A DNA stretch of 64,000 bases from CBDCWA01 sp965223255 (GTDB lineage Bacteria; Pseudomonadota; Alphaproteobacteria; Rhizobiales; Hyphomicrobiaceae). The first letter of the stretch is position 1; every line of letters begins with the position of its first letter. This document shows, in pieces, positions 34,146-41,555 of the stretch. The position numbers were made by a program, and so were the translations under genes. The stretch lies in NCBI GenBank assembly GCA_965223255.1, contig CBDCWA010000004.1:2964768-3028767 (forward strand), read 5' to 3'. Under the pieces are notes generated by a model. It did not search any database. It was not told the DNA's origin and saw only the letters and a program-made list of their open reading frames with translations.

Positions 34146-34732
34146 ATTTTTCGGGCCAGTATTCGGTGGATCAGTTTGCCTGACGAAGCACTGAGACACT
34201 GTTCGTTCAATAAAATGTCTGCGCCGCTCAATCCACCTAGAACGGAAGGCGCCTCAAATGCAGTATATAAGCGCCCGGAGTCGTCGCGGTTGTCACCACC
34301 TTTGGTAACCCGCCAGGTGAGATAGAGTGTGCCGCCCGGCGCGAGCAGCGCTCTCAGACGTTGAACAGACTTTGTAATATGTTCCACATCAAGATGCATG
34401 ATGACTGTTTCGCAGAGCACATTCTTATAGATACCATTCTCCAGCGTTATCAACTCCGGTAGCGCATCGACTTCAAAGCGAATGCCATGGTGACGCCGAC
34501 GCGCTTCTGCGATCAAGCCGCAGGAAGCATCAACCCCCAGGGCATCGAAGCCATATTCGACGAGCCATGCCGTATCGCGCCCGCTGCCGCAACCGACATC
34601 AACCGTTTTCCCAGGAACAAAATATTGGCGCACGATCGCGCGCAAGTCATCTGGCGTACTCTGCGATTGCTCCCATTCGACGGCAAACGCACCGGCTCGC
34701 TCATCGTATGCACGTATGGTTTCAATATCCAT
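34124..34732 (-). CDS. Class I SAM-dependent methyltransferase
   Basis: 202 residues from ATG 34732. Motif I VDVGCGSGRDTAWLVEYGF with FDALGVDAS, then NVLCETVIMHLD and LLAPGGTLYLTWR, make a typical small methyltransferase, which moves a methyl group from S-adenosylmethionine to an unknown acceptor. It starts 17 bases after the racemase-like gene, so they are co-transcribed. The last residues, RKIGKGGRS, are read from the antisense of the tRNA-Trp-like 3' half, so the natural stop may have been lost. Confidence 0.75.
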   Translation of the reverse strand: MDIETIRAYDERAGAFAVEWEQSQSTPDDLRAIVRQYFVPGKTVDVGCGSGRDTAWLVEYGFDALGVDASCGLIAEARRRHHGIRFEVDALPELITLENGIYKNVLCETVIMHLDVEHITKSVQRLRALLAPGGTLYLTWRVTKGGDNRDDSGRLYTAFEAPSVLGGLSGADILLNEQCLSASSGKLIHRILARKIGKGGRS

Positions 34733-34749
34733 TTCGTAGGCAACCAATT

Positions 34750-35523
34750 TCAGACGCTATTCTCGAAGTCACCGGAGGTCAGTCTGGCCCGAGGGTATGT
34801 CAGAGCCGACTGGGTCATGCCCAACTGCACGCACATTTCGGCAAATCTAATACTGATGGCTTTGGTGTTGAGGACCTGTACGCCGGTCGCCGTCTCCAAG
34901 TCATCCGGATCGACAATATAAGGAATGAGGGCACCACCAAGCGGGACGATAATCTCTGACCGCTTGTCGTCAACCAGCGATTTTATGAGCCGCGTTGTGG
35001 TCTCAACAATCTCAGCCTTTCGCTCTTGCACGTTCGTATAAACACCGATCGGCTGAATGTCGGTCACAAACCGGTCAAGACCATAGGTGCGCAAAATCTT
35101 CCAGGTGTAGGGCACGTGCGGTGGCAGGGGAACCGTAATTCCAATACGGTCGGCCAAGACGGCTGCGGCATGGACGCTCGTGCGTAAAGGTCCAATCACG
35201 GGAATTGAAACAGCCAGCCGCCCGCCGTCAACACCAGGATCAAACGTGTTCGATGAAATCACCGCGTCATAGCCGTTTTCCTGGGCCCAAAATATCTTTC
35301 TGACAATCGCCGGGGTCTCCATCATGTGATGCAGCCCATTCAGCATATTTTGCCCACCGATCGCGTCTTTTAGTTGCGCACCGTCAAAAGGCTCAGGAAA
35401 ACCAATCTCAATCTTGGTTCCTTGAGTGGCATAGCTATTCAGCAGCGCCTCAATCCGTTCAACGTCATACGAGGGCCCCGACTTTCGCGTTCGCGGAGCC
35501 TGATTAATGACAAGAATGCGCAT
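34750..35523 (-). CDS. Aspartate/glutamate/hydantoin racemase-family protein lacking the catalytic cysteines
   Basis: 257 residues from ATG 35523 (GGAGGG upstream). N-terminus MRILVINQAPRTRKS and the blocks YDAVISSNTFDPGVDGGR and IIVPLGGALIPYI match hydantoin-racemase-like members of the family. The two cysteines that normally act as acid and base are replaced: NT where N-C or A-C is expected, and GG-A where G-C is expected. It may be a non-racemase lyase or isomerase-like protein, or a binding protein. It is third in the TctC-like - PrpD-like - racemase-like run. Confidence 0.75.
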   Translation of the reverse strand: MRILVINQAPRTRKSGPSYDVERIEALLNSYATQGTKIEIGFPEPFDGAQLKDAIGGQNMLNGLHHMMETPAIVRKIFWAQENGYDAVISSNTFDPGVDGGRLAVSIPVIGPLRTSVHAAAVLADRIGITVPLPPHVPYTWKILRTYGLDRFVTDIQPIGVYTNVQERKAEIVETTTRLIKSLVDDKRSEIIVPLGGALIPYIVDPDDLETATGVQVLNTKAISIRFAEMCVQLGMTQSALTYPRARLTSGDFENSV

Positions 35524-35746
35524 GGAACCCTCCGTGCTGATCAAAGAGCAAATACATATGACCTAGGCCTATCACGCTACTCGGCGCGCTCTGCGCTTAC
35601 AATTCACCAATGCGACTGCATCTGAGCCCGAAACCTTGTCCGCAGCCGGAACGCCGGCCAGAACGCAGCCCGCCTCGCCAATTGAGCGCGCGGGCTATGC
35701 ATGAGGAGGACCCTGGCTGATCATCGCGTCTAAACAGCATCCAGGC

Positions 35747-37171
35747 TCACACTGCAACATCGGCGGAAACGGCATCTGCAAGAGCTGCGCAATCTGCCTC
35801 ATGCTCAAGATCCATGATGGTCTCCAAGATCCGCTGGCCGGCTGATTGTCGGATCAATCCGTCGGTGACGCGCTGAAATTTCTCAATCACCGCGTCCGCA
35901 TCGAGGCCCTCATTGCCACCGCCGGGCGGCTCCAGAGCTTCGCTTGTATGACACTGCCCGTCAGAGCACGTCACAGTGATTCGTGCAGGATACCCGGCAG
36001 TCGAGCGTGCATTTAATTCCGCATCGGTACCGAGGGTGACAGACTGCATTAACGCCATGACCTTGCGCTCTTGCCACGGCTCACCTTCGAATTGTTCGAG
36101 CCCGAGGCAACCATTGAGCAACCCAGAGACAGTCACAAATGGAAAGCTGTGGTCGGCTGCTTCGCGTGACTTTGGCATCAGGCGCACGCGGTCGGATTGG
36201 TGGCGGCGGATGACGGGATAATCTGCCATCTTCACATCGATCGTTGTTATCTGGTCAAGTTTCGTCGCTATCTTGGCGTGCAGCGCGATGGCGGCGGACG
36301 CCAGACTTTGGGCTGTCGCGACGCAAGGGTATGCTTTGATGCGGGCTTTCGTGATATGGAGGTCTCCAGGAAGCGGCGCTACAAGATCGTCGTGGCTATC
36401 AAGATCTGAAAAGACAATGCCCATACCTTTTGGATGCTCGAGAATCGCCAGCGGCCCGGTGAGCCCTTTGGCCGCCAACACCACAGACTGATAGCCATTT
36501 TGTGCAACAAGCGCATTCGCAAGCGATTTGGCCGTCGATATGTCTCCGGTGCGCACCAGGGCTGACGTTGCAGAACGGGTAACGGAGAGGGCGAGACCAT
36601 GCGCAAGCTTTTTACTTTCGAGCCCGAGTAGACGCCCGGCTACAACCGGTGCAACGATAGCTGATGCGGACGCCCGATCCCAATGTCCACCACGCGCAAT
36701 CATGTTCGATGCGCGTGAAAATACCTCGTAACCAAGCACAATAGCTTCAAGCAGCGCGCGACCTGAACGATTGCCGAATTCGCCGGCAGCAAGGGCGACG
36801 GGAATGTTGTCGCTTGGATGGCCACCGAGTTCGCCGCCCTCGGACGGCAGGCTCGAAGTATAGTCGTTGAGATCGAGGACACGGACCAACATGCCATTGG
36901 CAAGCACGGCGTTGACGGGACTGGTGCGCAACGACCTGCCAATCACTTGGCAGCGCGGCGCGCCACCCAATTCCGTAACTGCCTCTACGAGATCCGCCGC
37001 CGTTTCTTCCCGCCAGCCGGCAAGGCCACACCCAATGGTATCGAGTAACAACAGTTTGGCCAATTTCAGGGCTTGAGGTGCCAGTGCGTCAAGGTCGACC
37101 GTGGTTGTCCAGTCCGCCAGGCGCACAAGTATCGGCGCAGCCGAGGACCCGCCGTGATCAATCTCCGCCAT
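35747..37171 (-). CDS. MmgE/PrpD-family protein
   Basis: 474 residues from ATG 37171 (CGGAGAACC upstream). Family markers are LLLLDTIGCGLAGWREE, NAVLANGMLVRVLDLNDY, GGELGGHPSDNIPVALAAGE and IKAYPCVATAQSLASAAI. PrpD dehydrates 2-methylcitrate in propionate catabolism; the wider family includes cis-aconitate decarboxylase (iduronate-type relatives). Many uncharacterised members sit beside TctC-like binding proteins, as here (TctC-like gene 136 bases upstream on the same strand). A hydroxy- or unsaturated tricarboxylate or dicarboxylate substrate is inferred. Confidence 0.88.
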   Translation of the reverse strand: MAEIDHGGSSAAPILVRLADWTTTVDLDALAPQALKLAKLLLLDTIGCGLAGWREETAADLVEAVTELGGAPRCQVIGRSLRTSPVNAVLANGMLVRVLDLNDYTSSLPSEGGELGGHPSDNIPVALAAGEFGNRSGRALLEAIVLGYEVFSRASNMIARGGHWDRASASAIVAPVVAGRLLGLESKKLAHGLALSVTRSATSALVRTGDISTAKSLANALVAQNGYQSVVLAAKGLTGPLAILEHPKGMGIVFSDLDSHDDLVAPLPGDLHITKARIKAYPCVATAQSLASAAIALHAKIATKLDQITTIDVKMADYPVIRRHQSDRVRLMPKSREAADHSFPFVTVSGLLNGCLGLEQFEGEPWQERKVMALMQSVTLGTDAELNARSTAGYPARITVTCSDGQCHTSEALEPPGGGNEGLDADAVIEKFQRVTDGLIRQSAGQRILETIMDLEHEADCAALADAVSADVAV

Positions 37172-37306
37172 GTTGGTTCTCCGAGCGGGCGCGCGCGATA
37201 TAATCTCTTGCAACCGCGCGCGCAATGTCTTGCCGGGTGCGTGTCATCGCCGAAAGTCGTCGCGTTCAACGAATGCTGCCTACGCACCTAGACGGACTGG
37301 TGACGA

Positions 37307-38557
37307 TTATTTGCAGTCCACCTTCTTGGCCTCGGTCTTGTTGCCAGGCGCGGTGACGGCGCACGACATACCAACTTTCAACGCCTTACGTTTCACTTTT
37401 TTCCCAGCTACCAAAACCGTGGTTCGCGAGCCAGAGATCTTAGTCGTGAAAGTTTTGCCATTGTCGCGTTTCATCGTCACCTGCTTATTGCGATCTGCGA
37501 GTGCAGTAATCTTACCCTTGTAGGTCTTCGCCTTCGGTGTGGTCAGCCTTTTAAAGCTATCGATGATCGCGGCCGGTGTCGCAAGCAATGCCTTATTGGT
37601 CTTTTCCATTTGCTCAGGGCTTGTAGGCGTAATGTCCTTGCGCGCCTTTTTTGCTTCTTTGAGGAGTTTAGGATCCGCAAGCGCCTTCATAAAAGCCGTG
37701 CGCAGTATTTTGACACGGTCTGCGGGAACCTTAGGAGGCGCATAGAAAGGGCGACCCGCTTCAAGTGGTGCCACAAGGAAGGTGGCAAGCGCCTTGCGTT
37801 CACCCGTAACCACGTCCCTGAGGTCTGGTGTGCCTGCTGGAATCCCCGGCCGTATCGGCCCAAGCTTGCCAATTATTCGGAAATGCTGTTCGCGAACATC
37901 CGAAATCATGGTTCCAAGACTGCCTGCTGTTATATCAACTTCACCACGTACGACGGCCATGACTTTTTCGTTGTTGCCGCCATAACCTGTAATCATCTTC
38001 ATCGGGAAGCCTTCATGCTTGAGCACCACGGATCGTTGGTAAGCCCCACCGGTTACGCCGGTTGTGGAAACGCGGACCTCGCGGCCACCGCGTTTTAGGT
38101 CCTTGAGAGATTTGATCCAGGATTTGTTGCTGGCAACAAATATAGCGCTGTCCGAGGCCGGGCTTCCAAGTGCGATAAGATTGCGCACATCGTAGCGCAC
38201 ACCCTTCACCCCCGTTCGTTGCGCGATCACGATCGCCCGCGCCAGAATACCAATCTCGGTGCCATCACGCTTGGCGCGATTGTGAATATAGTTTGCCGCA
38301 ACGATACCGGAGGCACCCGGCATATTGATCGGGATGCTGTTTGGCTTGCCGGGAATGTGGCGCGGCATATGCCGGCCGAGAAGACGGCCGTAGAAATCAT
38401 TGCCACCACCTGCCGAAGAGCGGATGATGACCCGGAGTGTCTTGCCCTTGTAAAAGTCCTCTGCTTTGGCGTCATGCCAAATAGTACTCGAGGTCGTCAC
38501 TGCACATGTGATGAGAAACGCCGGTATCATTATCCGGCGCACCGTTGAATACATCAT
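37307..38557 (-). CDS. TctC-like (Bug-type) binding protein with extra C-terminal domain, copy C
   Basis: 416 residues from the doubled ATG at 38557 (GGGGAGAG upstream). Signal peptide MIPAFLITCAVTTSSTIWHD region, then TctC motifs VIIRSSAGGGNDFYGRLLGRH and NMPGASGIVAANYIHNRA. From about residue 342 the shared C-terminal domain: TYKGKITALADRNKQVTM, KVGMSCAV and final DCK. It heads the minus-strand run with PrpD-like, racemase-like and methyltransferase genes, so it probably delivers the substrate of the PrpD-like enzyme. No membrane component is nearby. Confidence 0.86.
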   Translation of the reverse strand: MMYSTVRRIMIPAFLITCAVTTSSTIWHDAKAEDFYKGKTLRVIIRSSAGGGNDFYGRLLGRHMPRHIPGKPNSIPINMPGASGIVAANYIHNRAKRDGTEIGILARAIVIAQRTGVKGVRYDVRNLIALGSPASDSAIFVASNKSWIKSLKDLKRGGREVRVSTTGVTGGAYQRSVVLKHEGFPMKMITGYGGNNEKVMAVVRGEVDITAGSLGTMISDVREQHFRIIGKLGPIRPGIPAGTPDLRDVVTGERKALATFLVAPLEAGRPFYAPPKVPADRVKILRTAFMKALADPKLLKEAKKARKDITPTSPEQMEKTNKALLATPAAIIDSFKRLTTPKAKTYKGKITALADRNKQVTMKRDNGKTFTTKISGSRTTVLVAGKKVKRKALKVGMSCAVTAPGNKTEAKKVDCK

Positions 38558-38719
38558 TTGTTTCTCTCCCCGAGAACTCGGCAAACTTTCTGAGTTCCCG
38601 TTATTTTCTCTTGCAATGGCAACTATTGGTGACAGGCTGCCTTGTGTCAACCATTGCTGGATGGCGAACGGTCTGAGATGCTTCTCGCCGGTATGGGGGT
38701 GGAGATATTCTCCGACCTG
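38558..38719. other. Upstream region of TctC-like copy C
   Basis: About 160 bases between the TctC-like start and the flavin-monooxygenase remnant. It likely holds the promoter of the PrpD run. No box was recognised. Confidence 0.3.
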
Positions 38720-39036
38720 CTAGCGTTTTTCACGCAAACCGGTACGTTCCATGCGAGGCAGCAGCTCATCGCGCTTATGAGGGAAATCGTCGACGTAGTT
38801 GATCATACCCATTGCAGCGCCGCTCAGGCCCATGTCATTCAGGCCCATGTCATTCAGACCCATGTCATGGAGCTTTTGGAATGTGGCCACCGCATCGTCA
38901 TAGCTTCCAACAATCGGATAGCCGGCGCGCGCTCAATCAGCGCCAGCTCGCCACTGCGCACCTCATAGTCCGTCGTCTCACCAAGATACGTTTCGCGTTC
39001 AACTTGACCCCCAGACAAATTTGCCGCGGCCTCCAT
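38720..39036 (-). pseudogene. C-terminal remnant of a flavin-dependent monooxygenase (RutA/NtaA-like)
   Basis: Reading leftwards, one frame gives GYPIVGSYDDAVATFQKL, then MGLSGAAMGMINYVDDF and KRDELLPRMERTGLR, ending at TAG 38720. It aligns with the end of the intact enzyme at 59696 (GYPLVGDPDSV, GIAISLINYLDEV, EVLPRLQQAGLR). Upstream the likely continuation (VERETYLGETTDYEVRSG) is in another frame, so there is a frameshift near 38925, and the N-terminal half is absent. A 15-bp triplication expands the remnant internally. Confidence 0.6.
38825..38869. repeat. 15-bp direct repeat, three copies
   Basis: CAGGCCCATGTCATT at 38825-38839 and 38840-38854, then a variant CAGACCCATGTCATG at 38855-38869. 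In the minus-strand frame each copy reads N-D-M-G-L, so the triplication is in frame within the flavin-monooxygenase remnant. It looks like slippage expansion and is too short and irregular for CRISPR. Confidence 0.85.
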
Positions 39037-39200
39037 CTCGCTGCTCGGCGTAGCGTGAAGCCGAAGGGCAACGTGGCGCCAGGTTTCGAAAGAATGACTA
39101 GCAGATAGGGGACACCCCGGGGTAATACGTCATAGTCAGACTCTCCTATGGATTAGTCATTGATCAACAGGGCCAGCAGCTATCTCAACCGGAGGCCGAA

Positions 39201-39731
39201 ATGCCGGAACTTGCGTCTTTCAATCTGATGAAGTGGATCGAAGAGAACCGTGCCCAGCTCACGCCGCCGATGACCAACAAACCGATCTGGCGAGACAGCG
39301 ACTTCTTGGTGATGGTCTTGATGGGCCCGATCTTGCGCGCCGATTACCACGACGATCCCTACGAGGAGTTCTTCTTCCAACTCAAGGGGAACATGGTGCT
39401 TAAGACGATCGAGGATGGCCGGCACCGTGATATACCAATTGAGGAAGGCGGCGTGTTCCTCCTGCCGCCTCACATACCGCATTCGCCGCAGCGCCCGGAG
39501 CCCGGAAGCATTGGACTAGTGGTTGAGCGAGTTCGACCGCCGGGTATCCAAGATCGTTTTGAGTGGTATTGTCCGGCATGCGCCAATCTCATCCACCGAT
39601 GCTCTTTTCATATGTCTGAAATGGCGATCGAACGCCCACGTCAATTCGGTTCATATTACAGTGATATCGCAAACGGTAGTTGCCCAAGTTGCGGAGAGCC
39701 AAACCCGAAAGACCCGCAATCGGCAAACTAA
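39201..39731 (+). CDS. nbaC: 3-hydroxyanthranilate 3,4-dioxygenase
   Basis: 176 residues, full length. Close to bacterial enzymes: RADYHDDPYEEFFFQLKGNM provides R46, H50 and E56 of the Fe(II) site, and LLPPHIPHSPQRPEPGSIGL provides H94 and R98. The C-terminal rubredoxin-like pair CPAC/CPSC (with YC and SCG) is intact. It opens 3-hydroxyanthranilate to 2-amino-3-carboxymuconic semialdehyde, in tryptophan/kynurenine or nitrobenzoate degradation. CCGGAGGCC precedes the ATG. The name nbaC is used as for the nitrobenzoate pathway gene; haaO or nbaC could equally apply. Confidence 0.93.
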   Translation: MPELASFNLMKWIEENRAQLTPPMTNKPIWRDSDFLVMVLMGPILRADYHDDPYEEFFFQLKGNMVLKTIEDGRHRDIPIEEGGVFLLPPHIPHSPQRPEPGSIGLVVERVRPPGIQDRFEWYCPACANLIHRCSFHMSEMAIERPRQFGSYYSDIANGSCPSCGEPNPKDPQSAN

Positions 39732-39847
39732 AGACCAGTCTGTATCAGGCCTATTGGCAGGCGGTTTTGAGTGCATCGCGGCATGCGAGCTGTTCATTTG
39801 TAGAACAATAGATTGTAAACACCGCTCTAAACGCAAGGAAGTATTTG

Positions 39848-40999
39848 ATGGAATGCTGGTATTTTACGGAGATGCCCTATCCTGATCTCCCACCTATGTC
39901 TGACGTGACGACGCATTGGGTGTCTTTATCCAATCAGCATTTCGACCCCAAGGTTGGAGCCGATCTCTACAATCGCTACCTGGACGAATACATGGTCGCG
40001 GATGATGCCGGTTTGCACCTCATGGTCAACGAGCACCATCAAACGGCAACCTGCATCAATGCTGCCGGCCCCTTGTCACTGGCAATTCTGGCACGCCAAA
40101 CGGACAAGGCGCGTATTCTAATTCTCGGCAACCCGATCGCGAACCGCAGCGATCCATTGCGGGTTGCTGAAGAGATGGCGATGGTTGACTGTATCTCACG
40201 AGGGCGTTTGTCGGCAGGTTTCGTGCGTGGCGTCGCCCAAGAAATTTTCGCCGCCAACAACAATCCGACTCGCACGGTCGAATATCTTTGGGAGGGGATC
40301 GACATCGTGCAAAGGGCCTGGACGGCGACGGACGGCCCTTTCAGCTATGAAGGTCAGCGAACTCATCGCCGTGCCATCAATCTTTGGCCGCGGCCATACC
40401 AGACACCTCACCCGCCGATATGGATCACAGGGTCAAGCGATCTGCCAGCAATTCGCCGCGCCGCCGCGCGGGGCTTTGTATTCGCGACATTCCTGCAGCC
40501 CTATTTGAAGGTCCGCGACTTATTTGAGGCCTATCGTTCGGCATATACCCTAAACGGCCAACCGGATGGCGGCGGTTGTGCCTTTATGCCTCTGGTTTAC
40601 GTGGCGGACACAGAATCGGAAGCTGAAATCGGGATGAAGGAGTTGGCTTGGTATTTGCACGCAAAATCCGAACCACAGTATAGCAATCCGCCTGGTTATG
40701 TACCGGTTGAAACCAATGTGCTTGCGCTGCGCGGTGCCTACGCCGGCCGCACGGCGGCCATTCGCGCAAAAGGGCTCGAATACCAACGCGAACAAGGGGT
40801 AGTTATGTACGGTACCCCTGATCAGGTCGTCGCCCAGATCAAACAATTCTACGATCGTGTTGGCGGCTTCGACCACTTGCTCATGATGATGCAGGCTGGC
40901 TTCCTCGATCATGAGCGCACCTGCAAGAATATCCGGCTTTTTGCACGTGAATGCTATCCACAAGTCAAAGATCTACCGCGCACGCAACCAAAACTATGA
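39848..40999 (+). CDS. Flavin-dependent (luciferase-like, LLM class) monooxygenase
   Basis: 383 residues from ATG 39848 (GCAAGGAAG upstream). LLM-class signatures: MVNEHHQTATCINAAGPLSL, RILILGNPIANRSDPLRVAEE and LSAGFVRGVAQEIFA, then IWITGSSDLPAIRRAAARGF. These FMNH2-dependent enzymes, working with a separate flavin reductase, oxidise C-N, C-S or carbonyl groups. It follows the 3-hydroxyanthranilate dioxygenase by 116 bases, so it may belong to the same aromatic-amine pathway; that link is inference. The stop overlaps the end of a decayed SOUL gene on the other strand. Confidence 0.83.
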   Translation: MECWYFTEMPYPDLPPMSDVTTHWVSLSNQHFDPKVGADLYNRYLDEYMVADDAGLHLMVNEHHQTATCINAAGPLSLAILARQTDKARILILGNPIANRSDPLRVAEEMAMVDCISRGRLSAGFVRGVAQEIFAANNNPTRTVEYLWEGIDIVQRAWTATDGPFSYEGQRTHRRAINLWPRPYQTPHPPIWITGSSDLPAIRRAAARGFVFATFLQPYLKVRDLFEAYRSAYTLNGQPDGGGCAFMPLVYVADTESEAEIGMKELAWYLHAKSEPQYSNPPGYVPVETNVLALRGAYAGRTAAIRAKGLEYQREQGVVMYGTPDQVVAQIKQFYDRVGGFDHLLMMMQAGFLDHERTCKNIRLFARECYPQVKDLPRTQPKL

Positions 41000-41378
41000 C
41001 CCGGCAAGCTCAAACATTATTTCGTTTCTGCGTAGAAACGGCGGTGTCCATGGTGGATAGTAGAAGGCGCGTAAAGGCGCCCCGAGTGTGACGAGCTTTT
41101 CATTGCGCATAGTTGCGAAGCTCTGCCGTTTTCGCGGCGATTAGATTATCACTCGCACGCCAAGTAAAGCGGATAGCAACCATCCGCTTGCCTGGCACTT
41201 CTACCAGCTTGACGCGCGTGTCGTTTGGTGCGGGGAGTGTCGCCATGGTCCAACTCTTTGGCATTATGAACCGCATCTTCCATGTCCCGCCTTGTCCTTT
41301 TCCGCCGTGTGCTTGCTGCGTGACCGGTGCGTTCATGTCGATCCTACGCGCACGCTCTTGCTGCACCGGGGCCGTCAT
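40994..41378 (-). pseudogene. Decayed SOUL-family heme-binding protein gene
   Basis: The 92-codon frame from 41378 (MTAPVQQERARRIDMNAP, then MPKSWTMATLPAPNDTRVKL, then ELRNYAQ) is a SOUL-domain middle part. After its stop at 41100 a shift of one base continues the family: EKLVTLGAP, FYYPPWTPPFLRRNE, ending at TAG 40994. The N-terminal half is missing upstream of 41378. So the gene is both truncated and frameshifted. SOUL proteins bind heme in eukaryotes and bacteria. Confidence 0.75.
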
Positions 41379-41555
41379 ACGGCCGGTTGACGCGTTCCAT
41401 AATCAATGGTCAGTGCTTGACCTGTTGAGCTTAGATCATTTGATTTATCAATAATCACGGGTAACTTCTAATCTGTCTTCTGGGATCACAACTGACTACC
41501 AGAACTCACGTTTCTCTATGAATACTGTGTCTGCTGCTCATCGGGAGGCTGTACT

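Noticed and set aside
38825..38869. CRISPR-like repeats
   Set aside because: Units are 15 bp, directly adjacent without spacers, and in frame with a gene remnant; no cas genes.
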